NCBI RefSeq assembly: GCF_013114825.1
Contig: NZ_JAAVLX010000001.1
Coordinates: forward strand, 248,001 to 312,000
Origin: Bradyrhizobium australiense
GTDB lineage: Bacteria > Pseudomonadota > Alphaproteobacteria > Rhizobiales > Xanthobacteraceae
Direction: 5' to 3'
Length of the DNA stretch: 64,000 nucleotides
Shown here: piece after piece, positions 54,161 through 62,940 of the stretch
Layout: each line of letters begins with the position of its first letter
Numbering within the stretch: the first letter of the stretch is position 1
Program-made: the position numbers and the translations under genes
Notes under the pieces: generated by a model
Databases searched by the model: none
Seen by the model: only the letters and a program-made list of their open reading frames with translations
Told to the model about the DNA's origin: nothing

Positions 54161-54991
54161 CTAATTCGCCTGCTCCAGCGCCTTCGCGATCGCGCGCAGG
54201 TCCTGCCACGACATCCGCTTGTACGACGGCGAGCGCAACAAATAGGCCGGGTGGAATGTCGCCATCGCGCGGATCGTGCGGGTGCCGGTGTCGTAGTCGA
54301 ACCACCGGCCGCGGGTCTTCATGATGCCGTCGCGGGTCGACAGCAGCGTTTGCGTCGAGGGGTTACCGAGCGTCACCAGCACGTCGGGGTTCACCAGCTG
54401 TATTTGGCGCTGGATGAAAGGCAGGCAGATTTGCGTTTCCTGCGGCGTTGGCGTTCGGTTGCCGGGCGGTCGCCAGGGGATCACGTTGGCGATGTAGGCC
54501 TTGCTGCGGTCGAGGCCGATTGCCGCGATCATCCGGTCCAGCAACTTGCCCGAGCGGCCGACGAAGGGCAGGCCCTCGATGTCCTCGTCGCGTCCGGGTG
54601 CTTCGCCGACGAACATGATGCGAGCTTGCGGATTGCCATCGGCAAACACCAGCCGCGTCGCAGTGTTTCGGAGCGCGCAGCCTTCGAAATTTTCCAAAAA
54701 CGTACGCAGCGCTTCCAGCGTCGGCGCCGTTCGCGCCGCCTCGCGCGCGAGAGCGATGGCCGCTTCCGGCGCGGGCACTATTTCGCTGCGCGGAACTGCC
54801 GGCATCGCGGCCGGCATTTCCCTGGCGGAGCGGGGTGGCGCGGTCTCGCGGGCAGGGGCGGGGACTGCAGGGGTGTCGGGCTCGGCAAGCCGATCGACTG
54901 GTTCCTCCGTCAACGCGCAATCGACCCCGGCCTCCAGATAAAAAGCCAGCAATTGCCTGACATTAGGCGCGGGTTCAGGGATCAAATCCAT
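54161..54991 (-). CDS. uracil-DNA glycosylase, family 4-like but lacking some Fe-S cysteines
   Basis: The 276-residue protein has a 90-residue Pro/Ala-rich N-terminal stretch. The family 4-type fold then shows FVGEAPGRDEDIEGLPFVGRSGKLLDRM near residues 126-152 (in pieces), the motif VTLGNPSTQTLL, and the catalytic-loop His in FHPAYLLRSP near 250. The canonical family has a CxxC before the domain and a KCRPP motif, which make the Fe-S site; here these read FEGC and PWRPPGNR, so at least two of four cysteines are missing. The enzyme is probably still a uracil glycosylase. A Bradyrhizobium class without Fe-S has been described as far as I recall. Confidence 0.85.
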   Translation of the reverse strand: MDLIPEPAPNVRQLLAFYLEAGVDCALTEEPVDRLAEPDTPAVPAPARETAPPRSAREMPAAMPAVPRSEIVPAPEAAIALAREAARTAPTLEALRTFLENFEGCALRNTATRLVFADGNPQARIMFVGEAPGRDEDIEGLPFVGRSGKLLDRMIAAIGLDRSKAYIANVIPWRPPGNRTPTPQETQICLPFIQRQIQLVNPDVLVTLGNPSTQTLLSTRDGIMKTRGRWFDYDTGTRTIRAMATFHPAYLLRSPSYKRMSWQDLRAIAKALEQAN

Positions 54992-55118
54992 TATGCCAAT
55001 CTAATATGGATCGAGCCGGCGTGAAACGCCTCGCATTGCATTTCCATGGTTGTCCTCCCCGCAAAAATCGGAAACAACGAGCCTTTAGAGCCGTTCTCAA
55101 TTGGGCTGAGACCAGATC

Positions 55119-56777
55119 ATGAGTGCAGAAGAACTTCCTCCCCGGGAATCCATGGAATTCGACGTCGTGATCGTCGGCGCCGGGCCGTCAGGGCTGGCTG
55201 CGGCGATCCGGCTGAAGCAGCTCAATGCCGATCTCAGCATCGTCGTGGTGGAGAAGGGTTCCGAGGTCGGCGCGCACATCCTGTCGGGCGCGGTGATCGA
55301 TCCGGTATCGCTCGACAGACTGATTCCGGATTGGCGTGAGGACGCCGATTGCCCGCTGAAGACAGAGGTCAGGGACGACCGCTTCTACTGGACCACCGCG
55401 ACCAGCGCGATCCGGCTGCCGAACTTCATGATGCCGCCGCTGATGAACAATCATCACTGTTATATTGGCTCACTCGGCGATGTCTGCCGTTGGCTGGCGC
55501 CGAAGGCGGAGGCGCTGGGTGTCGAAATCTATCCCGGGTTTGCCGCGGCCGAGGTGCTGTACGACGACAACGGCGCGGTGCGCGGCATTGCGACCGGCGA
55601 CATGGGCATTGCCCGGGACGGCAGCCACAAGGACTCGTACACGCGCGGCATGGAGCTGCTCGGCAAATACACGCTGTTCGCCGAAGGTGCGCGCGGCAGC
55701 CTGAGCAAGGAGTTGATCGCGAAATACTCCCTCGATGCCAAATGCGAGCCGTCGAAATTCGGCATCGGGCTGAAGGAAGTCTGGGAGATCGAACCCGCCA
55801 AGCACCAGAAGGGCCTGATCCAGCATTCGTTCGGCTGGCCGCTCAACAATTCGACCGGCGGCGGCTCGTTCCTCTACCATTATGACGACAACAAGGTCGC
55901 TGTCGGCTTCGTCGTGCATCTCAACTACGACGATCCGTATCTCTCGCCGTTCGACGAGTTCCAGCGCTTCAAGACCCATCCCGCGATCCGTACCGTGTTC
56001 GAAGGCGGCAAGCGTATCTCCTATGGCGCGCGCGCCATCACCGAGGGCGGCTATCAGTCGGTGCCGCGGCTGAGTTTTCCGGGCGGCGCGCTGATCGGCT
56101 GCGCGGCGGGTTTTGTCAACGTGCCGCGCATCAAGGGCGTGCACAATGCGATGGGCAGCGGCATGCTCGCCGCCGAGCATGTCGCCGCTGCGCTCGGTGC
56201 CGGCCGCGCCAATGACGAGCTAGTCGAATACGAAAACGCCTGGCGGGATTCCGCCGTCGGCCGAGACCTGCACCGGGTCCGCAACGTCAAGCCGCTATGG
56301 TCGAAGTTCGGCACCATCATTGGCGTGGCGCTCGGTGGCTTCGACATGTGGTGCAACACACTCGGCTTCTCGCTGTTCGGAACCCAGTCGCACGCCAAAC
56401 CCGATCGCAAGACGCTGGATCCGGCGAAGGCGCATGCGCCGATCGCCTACCCCAAGCCGGACGGCAAGCTCACCTTCGACAAGCTGTCCTCGGTGTTCCT
56501 CTCCAACACCAACCATGAAGAGGATCAGCCGGTTCATCTCAAGGTCGCCGACATGAACCTGCAGAAGACATCTGAGCACGATGTCTATGCCGGTCCGTCG
56601 AACCGCTATTGCCCGGCCGGCGTCTATGAATGGGTCGAGGAGACCTCCGGTCCGCGCTTCCAGATAAACGCCCAGAACTGCGTCCACTGCAAAACCTGCG
56701 ACGTGAAGGACCCGAACGGCAATATCACCTGGGTTCCGCCCGAGGGCGGCGGCGGGCCCAACTACCAAGGTATGTAA
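55119..56777 (+). CDS. etfD: electron transfer flavoprotein-ubiquinone oxidoreductase
   Basis: The 552-residue protein has the FAD motif IVGAGPSGLAAAIRL near residues 17-31 and GSFLYHYDDNKVAVGFVVHL-like sequence near 250-269, and the ubiquinone domain. The 4Fe-4S ligands are a Cys in YCPAGVY and CVHCKTCDVKDP near residues 493-530. It passes electrons from beta-oxidation and amino-acid dehydrogenases through ETF to ubiquinone. The start is ATG at 55119. It converges on nothing and is followed by 264 bases with no clear gene. Confidence 0.95.
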   Translation: MSAEELPPRESMEFDVVIVGAGPSGLAAAIRLKQLNADLSIVVVEKGSEVGAHILSGAVIDPVSLDRLIPDWREDADCPLKTEVRDDRFYWTTATSAIRLPNFMMPPLMNNHHCYIGSLGDVCRWLAPKAEALGVEIYPGFAAAEVLYDDNGAVRGIATGDMGIARDGSHKDSYTRGMELLGKYTLFAEGARGSLSKELIAKYSLDAKCEPSKFGIGLKEVWEIEPAKHQKGLIQHSFGWPLNNSTGGGSFLYHYDDNKVAVGFVVHLNYDDPYLSPFDEFQRFKTHPAIRTVFEGGKRISYGARAITEGGYQSVPRLSFPGGALIGCAAGFVNVPRIKGVHNAMGSGMLAAEHVAAALGAGRANDELVEYENAWRDSAVGRDLHRVRNVKPLWSKFGTIIGVALGGFDMWCNTLGFSLFGTQSHAKPDRKTLDPAKAHAPIAYPKPDGKLTFDKLSSVFLSNTNHEEDQPVHLKVADMNLQKTSEHDVYAGPSNRYCPAGVYEWVEETSGPRFQINAQNCVHCKTCDVKDPNGNITWVPPEGGGGPNYQGM

Positions 56778-57041
56778 AAGGACGTATAGACCACGATTGC
56801 GTGAGTTGGAGGAGGGCGATACCGCCTCCGGCCACGATACCGCCACAGTAAAAGCGTTTCCGGGTTGGGCTGGCTATATCGAAGCCCTGAGGGCCTAATC
56901 TGCCAATCGATTCGCCAACCCGTATCCTTGCGGTTAAGGGCCAAACGCGGCATTGTCGCTGCCCGAGATGCCGCCGCTTGGGTTTGCATTCGAGACCGAT
57001 CGTAACGATCCCGCCATACATATCCTGGAGCTAGGCGAACC

Positions 57042-58826
57042 GTGATGCTTTCCACTCGCATGAATCGTTGGACCATCGCCGCAATTACTGTTGCCAGCCT
57101 GGCCGCGCCTGGCGTGGCCTGGGCCCAGACGCCCGAACATACGGCCGACAACGGCGCGCAATTCCCCACCAAGTCCGATCTGAAATCGCTGACGACGGCA
57201 GGCAGTTATCTCGCCGCGCGGCACGCCAGCGTCGAACGCGACGCCGCTTCCGCTGCGGCATTCTATCGCTCCGCGCTGCGCACCGATCCGAAGAACAACG
57301 AACTCCTGGACCGCGCCTTCATCTCTTCGCTCGCCGATGGCGATATAGATGAAGCGGTCAAGCTCGCCGATCGCATCCTGACGCTGGACAAGGCGAACCG
57401 CGTCGCGCGGCTGGTGGTCGGCGTCCGCGATCTTAAGCAGAAGAAATATGCGGCCGCGCAGCTCAACATCAACCAGTCGATCCGCGGACCGATTACCGAC
57501 CTCGTGGCCACGTTGCTGTCGGGATGGGCGAGCTACGGCGCCGGCGATCCCAAGGCCGCGGTCGCCAATATCGACAAGCTGACCGGCCCCGAATGGTATC
57601 CGATCTTCAAGGATCTCCACACCGGTATGATCCTGGAGATCTCGGGCAAGGACAAGGATGCCGGCACGCGGTTCGAGCGCGCCTACAAACTTGACGATTC
57701 GATGCTGCGCGTATCCGACGCCTATGCGCGCTGGTTGTCACGCAACAAGGATGGCGCGGCGGCGGCCGGCATTTACGAGGCGTTCGACAAGAAACTGCCG
57801 CGGCATCCGCTGGTGCAGGAAGGCCTGCGCGAGACCAGGGCCGGCAAGAAGATGTCGCCGCTGGTCGATTCGGCGCAAGCAGGCGCGGCCGAGGCGCTCT
57901 ACGGCATCGGCGCCACGCTGACCCGCCGCGGCGGCGAGGATCTGGCGCTGGTCTATCTGCAGCTCGCGCTCTACCTGCAGCCCAGCCATCCGCTGGCGCT
58001 GTTGTCGCTCGCCGATCTCTATGAGTCCGTGAAGAAGCCGCAGATGGCGATCAAGGTCTACGAGCGCATGCCAGCTAGTTCGCCGCTCAAGCGCAACGCG
58101 CAGATCCAGCTCGCCACCAATCTGGACGCCGCCGACCGCAGCGAAGAGGCGATCAAGATCCTGAAGGGCGTTACCGCGGAGGCGCCGAAGGACATCGAGG
58201 CCATCATGGCGCTCGGCAACATCGAGCGTGGCCGCAAGAAATTCAACGATTGCGCCAACACCTACTCGCTGGCGATCGATGCGATGCCGGGGGTGACGGA
58301 CAAGAACACCTGGGTCACCTATTACTATCGCGGCATTTGCGAGGAGCGCTCCAAGCAGTGGAGCAAGGCAGAGGCCGACATGCGCAAGGCGTTGGAACTG
58401 CAGCCCGAGCAGCCGCATGTCCTGAACTATCTTGGCTATTCCTGGATCGACCAGGGCATCAATCTCGACGAAGGCATGAAGATGATCAAGCGGGCCGTCG
58501 ATCAGCGCCCCGATGACGGCTACATCGTGGATTCGCTGGGCTGGGCGTTTTACCGGATCGGCAATTTTGAAGACGCAGTGAAGAATCTTGAGCGTGCGAT
58601 CGACCTCAAGCCCGAGGATCCGACCATCAACGACCATCTTGGCGACGCCTATTGGCGCGTCGGGCGGACGCTGGAGGCCAAATTCCAGTGGGCCCATGCC
58701 CGCGACCTCAAGCCCGAGGCGGAGGAATTGCCGAAGATCGAAGCCAAGATTGCCAACGGCCTGCCGGACGACACTTCCTCCGCGGCTTCCGCCGACAAGA
58801 AGAAAGAAGACGGCAAGGGTGGCTGA
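57042..58826 (+). CDS. exported tetratricopeptide repeat protein
   Basis: The 594-residue protein has a signal peptide ending near AWAQTPEHT (residue about 28), then a long array of TPR-like helical pairs. The last are clear: YYRGICEERSKQWSKAEADM near residues 428-447, VLNYLGYSWIDQGINLDEG, and DNLERAIDLKPEDPTINDHLGDAYWRVG-like sequence near 520-547. The function is unknown; such proteins act as scaffolds at the membrane. The start is GTG at 57042, or ATG at 57045. The gene lies 27 bases before ispE. Confidence 0.85.
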   Translation: MMLSTRMNRWTIAAITVASLAAPGVAWAQTPEHTADNGAQFPTKSDLKSLTTAGSYLAARHASVERDAASAAAFYRSALRTDPKNNELLDRAFISSLADGDIDEAVKLADRILTLDKANRVARLVVGVRDLKQKKYAAAQLNINQSIRGPITDLVATLLSGWASYGAGDPKAAVANIDKLTGPEWYPIFKDLHTGMILEISGKDKDAGTRFERAYKLDDSMLRVSDAYARWLSRNKDGAAAAGIYEAFDKKLPRHPLVQEGLRETRAGKKMSPLVDSAQAGAAEALYGIGATLTRRGGEDLALVYLQLALYLQPSHPLALLSLADLYESVKKPQMAIKVYERMPASSPLKRNAQIQLATNLDAADRSEEAIKILKGVTAEAPKDIEAIMALGNIERGRKKFNDCANTYSLAIDAMPGVTDKNTWVTYYYRGICEERSKQWSKAEADMRKALELQPEQPHVLNYLGYSWIDQGINLDEGMKMIKRAVDQRPDDGYIVDSLGWAFYRIGNFEDAVKNLERAIDLKPEDPTINDHLGDAYWRVGRTLEAKFQWAHARDLKPEAEELPKIEAKIANGLPDDTSSAASADKKKEDGKGG

Positions 58827-58853
58827 CGGAAGGACCTTGGGGGCTGGTCGGCA

Positions 58854-59738
58854 ATGCCGCTATTGAATGATGAGGCGCGCGCCAAGGTCAATCTGACCTT
58901 GCGGGTGAACGGCCGCCGTACCGACGGCTACCATGATCTCGAAAGCGTGGTGGCGTTCGCCGATTGCGCCGATCGGCTGACGCTGACGCCGGGTTCGGAT
59001 CTGGACTTGAAGATGTCGGGACCGCTGGCGCAGGCCTGCGGCGAGACCTCGGACAATCTGGTGCTCAAAGCCGCGCGTCTCCTGAGCGAGCGCGTACCCG
59101 GCATGAAAACCGGCAATTTTACACTCGACAAGGTCTTGCCGGTCGCGGCCGGAATCGGTGGCGGTTCGGCCGATGCCGCGGCGGCGCTGCGGTTGCTAGC
59201 GCAGTTGAACGGGCTCGCGCTCGACGATCCCCGCATCATCGAGGTCGCGCAACTGACCGGCGCCGATGTGCCGGTCTGCGTCCAGTCATGTGGCTGCGTC
59301 ATGACCGGCGTGGGCGAAACGCTGCAGCCGCTCAGCCTGCCGAAAATGCCGTGCGTGATGGTCAACCCCGGTGTTGCCGTCGCGACCCGCGACGTTTTCA
59401 ACGCGCTCGGCCTGCGCAATGGCGAATTGCTGGTCGGCGTCACCGACGTGCTGCTGCGGGACCGCTGGCCGGACGAGAAGGCATCGCTGGAAGATTGGGT
59501 CGAAGCGCTCGCCGCCAACTCTAATGATCTGGAAACGCCCGCGATGCGCGTCCAGCCCGTGATCGGCGAAGTGATCGCGGCGCTCAATGCGACCAACGGC
59601 GCCTGGCTGGCGCGGATGTCCGGATCCGGCGCCACCTGCTTTGCGATCTACGAGAACACCGTCGAAGCAGGACGCGCGGCGGAGCAGATCCGGCGCGATC
59701 ACCCCGGATGGTGGGTGCATGCGGGAACGCTGAGCTGA
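58854..59738 (+). CDS. ispE: 4-diphosphocytidyl-2-C-methyl-D-erythritol kinase
   Basis: The 294-residue GHMP kinase acts in the MEP isoprenoid pathway. It has the substrate-site NEARAKVNLTLRV-like opening (DEARAKVNLTLRV, residues 5-17), the ATP loop PVAAGIGGGSADAAAALRLL near 97-116, and MSGSGATCFAIYE near 257-269. The length fits the family. It follows the TPR gene and, with the polyprenyl diphosphate synthase gene nearby, belongs to isoprenoid metabolism. Confidence 0.94.
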   Translation: MPLLNDEARAKVNLTLRVNGRRTDGYHDLESVVAFADCADRLTLTPGSDLDLKMSGPLAQACGETSDNLVLKAARLLSERVPGMKTGNFTLDKVLPVAAGIGGGSADAAAALRLLAQLNGLALDDPRIIEVAQLTGADVPVCVQSCGCVMTGVGETLQPLSLPKMPCVMVNPGVAVATRDVFNALGLRNGELLVGVTDVLLRDRWPDEKASLEDWVEALAANSNDLETPAMRVQPVIGEVIAALNATNGAWLARMSGSGATCFAIYENTVEAGRAAEQIRRDHPGWWVHAGTLS

Positions 59739-59748
59739 GCGCAGTTGC

Positions 59749-59830
59749 GTAGGATGGGGGGAGCGAAGCGATACCCATCGACTTACTCGAACAAGGTGAT
59801 GGGCTTCGCTGCCGCTCTACCCATCCTACG
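59749..59830. repeat. dispersed repeat, family C copy 3
   Basis: The copy reads GTAGGATGGGGGGAGCGAAG at one end and CGCTCTACCCATCCTAC at the other, with GATACCCATCGAC and GGTGATGGGCTTCGC inside. The ends form a long imperfect stem. It lies between the convergent ispE and LysE genes. Confidence 0.85.
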
Positions 59831-59832
59831 GG

Positions 59833-60462
59833 TTAGTTCGCGGGCCGCCGCGCCAGCGCCAGCGAAATACCGAGGCCTGCAATGAACAGCCCGGAGCCCT
59901 GTCGCAATCCTTGAAGCAAGTTCGGTCTGCGCGTGAGACTACCGCGCGCCGTGGCGGCCATCATCACCACGACGATATCGACAAGCGTGTTCAGCGCGAC
60001 CGAGATCAGGCCCAACGCCATGAACTGGAGCGCCGGATAGCTGCCGGCCGGGTCGAGGAATTGCGGAATGAAGGCCAGGAAGAACGCCGCAGTTTTTGGA
60101 TTGAGCGCTTCGACCAGCACGCCTTCCCGAAACGCGCGTTGCGTACCGACCGTGACGGCCTGTTGCGGCAGCAGATTGCGCGCCTCGCGAAACGTCTTGA
60201 GGCCAAGCCAGACCAGGTAGAGCGCGCCCGCGAATTTGAGCGCGGTGAACAGTTCGGCGCTGGCCAGGATGATCGCCGAGACGCCAAAGCCGCCCGCGAT
60301 CACATGCACGAGCCCGCCGAGCGTCGTTCCAAATGTCGAGGCGATACCGGCGCTTTTGCCGCCCGACAGCGTCCTTGCCGCGACGTAGAAGATTCCGGGA
60401 CCAGGGACCGCGGCGATGACCAGCGCGGCCAAGAGGAACAACGTGAAATTGGTGCTGTTCAA
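59833..60462 (-). CDS. LysE family amino-acid exporter
   Basis: The 209-residue protein has about six membrane helices and the LysE/RhtB signature: AAVPGPGIFYVAARTLSGGKSAG near residues 17-39 and NPKTAAFFLAFIPQFLDP near 121-138. Such exporters remove amino acids such as lysine, homoserine or threonine; the substrate is unknown. It is flanked by two family C repeats, one on each side. Confidence 0.9.
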   Translation of the reverse strand: MNSTNFTLFLLAALVIAAVPGPGIFYVAARTLSGGKSAGIASTFGTTLGGLVHVIAGGFGVSAIILASAELFTALKFAGALYLVWLGLKTFREARNLLPQQAVTVGTQRAFREGVLVEALNPKTAAFFLAFIPQFLDPAGSYPALQFMALGLISVALNTLVDIVVVMMAATARGSLTRRPNLLQGLRQGSGLFIAGLGISLALARRPAN

Positions 60463-60475
60463 TGCGACGTCTCTT

Positions 60476-60559
60476 GTAGGATGGGTAGAGCGAAGCGAAA
60501 CCTATCAGCCGGCGCGAATGGCGTGAACGATGGGTATCGCTTCGCTCCACCTATCCTAC
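60476..60559. repeat. dispersed repeat, family C copy 4
   Basis: The copy reads GTAGGATGGGTAGAGCGAAG at the left and GCTTCGCTCCACCTATCCTAC at the right. These are inverted ends of nearly 20 bases, and GATGGGTATC lies inside. It lies between the LysE start and the end of the polyprenyl synthase gene. Confidence 0.85.
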
Positions 60560-60565
60560 CGACGG

Positions 60566-61576
60566 TTAATGCGATCTCGCCAGACAGAACGCCACCACCT
60601 GTTCGAGCGCGGTTTTCATCGGTGACGCCGGGAATAGCGCCAGCGCATCCACCGCCATCGCGCCGTAATGCTGCGCGCGGCTGATCGTGTCTTCCAGCGC
60701 ACGGTGCTTGGTCATCAGGCCAATGGCATGATCGAGGTCGCTGTCGCCGATCTCGCCGCGCTCCAATGCCTTGATCCAGAACTTGCGCTCACTGTCATTG
60801 CCACGGCGGAACGCCAGCACCACCGGCAGCGTGATCTTGCCTTCGCGGAAATCGTCGCCGATGTTCTTGCCGAGTTTCGCAGCCTTGCCGCCATAATCCA
60901 GCACGTCATCGACGAGCTGGAATGCAATGCCGAGATTCATGCCGACCGAGCGGCACGCGGTCTGCTCGGCCTTCGGCCGGTTGGCGATCACGGGCCCGAC
61001 TTCGCAGGCGGCGGCGAATAATTCGGCGGTCTTGCCCCGGATCACGGCGAGGTATTCGTCCTCGGTGGTCGCGGTGTTCTTGGCCGCCGCAAGCTGCATC
61101 ACTTCGCCTTCGGCGATGGTGGCGGCGGCCGAGGAGAGAATGTCGAGTGCGCGCAGCGAGCCGACCTCGACCATCATGCGAAAGGCCTGGCCGAGCAGGA
61201 AATCGCCGACCAACACGCTGGCTTCATTGCCCCACAGCATCCGCGCCGACAGCTTGCCGCGGCGCAGCTCGCTCTCGTCGACCACATCGTCATGCAGCAG
61301 CGTTGCGGTGTGCATGAATTCGACGGAAGCCGCGAGCTTGATGTGACCATCTCCGGAATAGCCGGCGAGGCCAGCCATCGCCAGCGTCAGCATCGGGCGG
61401 AGACGTTTGCCGCCGGAGGAGATCAGGTGATTGGCCACTTCCGGAATCATGGTGACTTCCGATCCCGTGCGCGACAGGATCGTGGCGTTGACCCGCTCCA
61501 TGTCGGCGGCGACCAGCCCGACCAGCGCATCTATCGAAGCGTTTGACGGGCTTTCGAAGGGTACAATAACCGCCAC
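60566..61576 (-). CDS. long-chain polyprenyl diphosphate synthase (octa/decaprenyl)
   Basis: The 336-residue enzyme has both Asp-rich motifs: LLHDDVVDE near residues 94-102 and LVDDVLDYG near 223-231. GKTAELF and GGKRLRP are also present. It makes the C40-C50 chain of ubiquinone; rhizobia use decaprenyl, but chain length cannot be read here. The start GTG at 61576 follows GGAG by six bases; the frame to 61588 begins with TTG and overlaps that site. Confidence 0.9.
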   Translation of the reverse strand: MAVIVPFESPSNASIDALVGLVAADMERVNATILSRTGSEVTMIPEVANHLISSGGKRLRPMLTLAMAGLAGYSGDGHIKLAASVEFMHTATLLHDDVVDESELRRGKLSARMLWGNEASVLVGDFLLGQAFRMMVEVGSLRALDILSSAAATIAEGEVMQLAAAKNTATTEDEYLAVIRGKTAELFAAACEVGPVIANRPKAEQTACRSVGMNLGIAFQLVDDVLDYGGKAAKLGKNIGDDFREGKITLPVVLAFRRGNDSERKFWIKALERGEIGDSDLDHAIGLMTKHRALEDTISRAQHYGAMAVDALALFPASPMKTALEQVVAFCLARSH

Positions 61577-61709
61577 GCGGGTCTCCAATTTTGGCCAATT
61601 CGCACTATCCTTGTTCTACAATAGAAAGTGCCGGCTTAAGCGGCAAGGGCACGTAGCGGTTGACAGACCCGGTGCCGTCTTCGCGCCGGGGCGAAAAGGA
61701 GAACACCAC

Positions 61710-61937
61710 TTGCGGGAATTAGTCAGGACAAACGATATCGTGCTGGTTTCCGCAGTCGGCGCCCTGCTCGACGGCGCCAATATTCATCATCTGGTTCTGG
61801 ACCAGAACATGAGCGTCATCGAAGGATCGCTCGGCATCCTGCCACGCCGCATCCTGGTTCATGAGGATGACAATCGCGCAGCCCGGCAGTTGCTGGCCGA
61901 GGCTGGTCTGGCTCACGAATTGCGCGCCGATGACTGA
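61710..61937 (+). CDS. DUF2007 domain-containing protein
   Basis: The 75-residue protein carries the DUF2007 pattern: RELVRTNDIVLVSAVGALLDGA at residues 2-22, then VEGSLGILPRRILV-like sequence. The function of this domain is unknown; its signal-transducing PII-like fold has been proposed. The start is TTG at 61710 after an AAAAGGAG site. Its stop overlaps the following methyltransferase gene by eight bases. It diverges from the polyprenyl diphosphate synthase gene. Confidence 0.85.
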   Translation: MRELVRTNDIVLVSAVGALLDGANIHHLVLDQNMSVIEGSLGILPRRILVHEDDNRAARQLLAEAGLAHELRADD

Positions 61938-62697
61938 TCCCGTTCTCGAACTCACCGAGGATGCGTTTCTCGGCGGGCAATTGCGTCTGAAGCAACTGAA
62001 ATCGGGACATCGCGCTGGTCACGATGCGGTGCTGCTGGCGGCAGCGACCGCGGCCCGGTCGGGCGACCGCGTGGCTGAATTCGGCGCCGGAGTCGGTGCC
62101 GCGGGCCTTGCGCTGGCCAAGCGCGTGGCAGGTATCGATCTGGTTCTGGTCGAGATCGATGCTGTGCTCGCGGGCCTTGCGCGTGCCAATGCGGAGGCGA
62201 ATGCGATTCGAGCCGACGTGATCGTGCTCGATGTCGAAGCTGATGCCACCGTCTTTGCCGTTGCCGGACTCCTTCCTGATAGCCTCGATGCGGTGCTGAT
62301 GAATCCGCCCTTCAACGATCCGGCGCGGCATCGCTCCTCACCGGACACGGCGCGCGGCATCGCGCATATGGCGACCGCAACGACACTCTCAAAATGGGTG
62401 CACGCGGCGCGCCGCTTTCTCAAATCGAAGGGAGCGCTGACGCTGATCTGGCGCGCCGACGGAATCGCCGAGGTGCTCTCGGCACTCGATCACGGTTTCG
62501 GGAGCCTACAGGTGCTGCCGGTTCACGGCGATGCCCGTGGGCCTGCCAATCGCATCCTGATTCGCGCCACCAAGGGTGGGCGGGCGCCAACGCAAATCCA
62601 TCCCGCCCTGATGCTCAATGACGAGCCAGGCGTGCCCAACCAAAGGGTGCAGGAGATTCTGGCCGGAAAGGGAACCTTGCCGCTCGCCAGCCCGTAA
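61930..62697 (+). CDS. TrmN6-like tRNA adenine-N6 methyltransferase
   Basis: The 255-residue protein has a SAM motif VAEFGAGVGAAGLALAKRV near residues 49-67 and the amino-methyltransferase motif NPPF in LMNPPFNDPARHRSSP near 124. It resembles TrmN6, which methylates the adenine next to the anticodon of tRNA1(Val). The start ATG at 61930 lies inside the DUF2007 stop region. It ends 36 bases before the small reverse-strand peptide gene. Confidence 0.83.
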   Translation: MTDPVLELTEDAFLGGQLRLKQLKSGHRAGHDAVLLAAATAARSGDRVAEFGAGVGAAGLALAKRVAGIDLVLVEIDAVLAGLARANAEANAIRADVIVLDVEADATVFAVAGLLPDSLDAVLMNPPFNDPARHRSSPDTARGIAHMATATTLSKWVHAARRFLKSKGALTLIWRADGIAEVLSALDHGFGSLQVLPVHGDARGPANRILIRATKGGRAPTQIHPALMLNDEPGVPNQRVQEILAGKGTLPLASP

Positions 62698-62733
62698 GGG
62701 TGGCTCGCACGTCCCAATCCCCCGAGCAGGACG

Positions 62734-62832
62734 CTATTGCGGAAGCGTCTCTGACTGTTGTTTGGGCGCCGATGTAAAGTGGATCGCGGCCAGAAGGCTG
62801 CCGATGAGCATTATCAGCAGGTAGATTTTCAT
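62734..62832 (-). CDS. 32-residue single-helix membrane peptide
   Basis: A minus-strand frame from ATG at 62832 encodes 32 residues: a Lys at position 2, a hydrophobic helix (IYLLIMLIGSLLAAIHF) and a polar tail (TSAPKQQSETLPQ). A GGAG ribosome site lies eight bases before the ATG. The size and layout resemble small membrane-associated regulators. It converges on the TrmN6-like gene and is divergent from the S49 peptidase gene. It is unnamed and easily missed. Confidence 0.6.
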   Translation of the reverse strand: MKIYLLIMLIGSLLAAIHFTSAPKQQSETLPQ

Positions 62833-62940
62833 GTCAGTCTCCGCTGCGCCATTGCAGCTTTAACATCTGCAATGCAAAAGGCGTTCCGACCTTTGCAATG
62901 ACAGTGGCGCGATAAAAAATGGTTAATTCGAGGTAACGGC

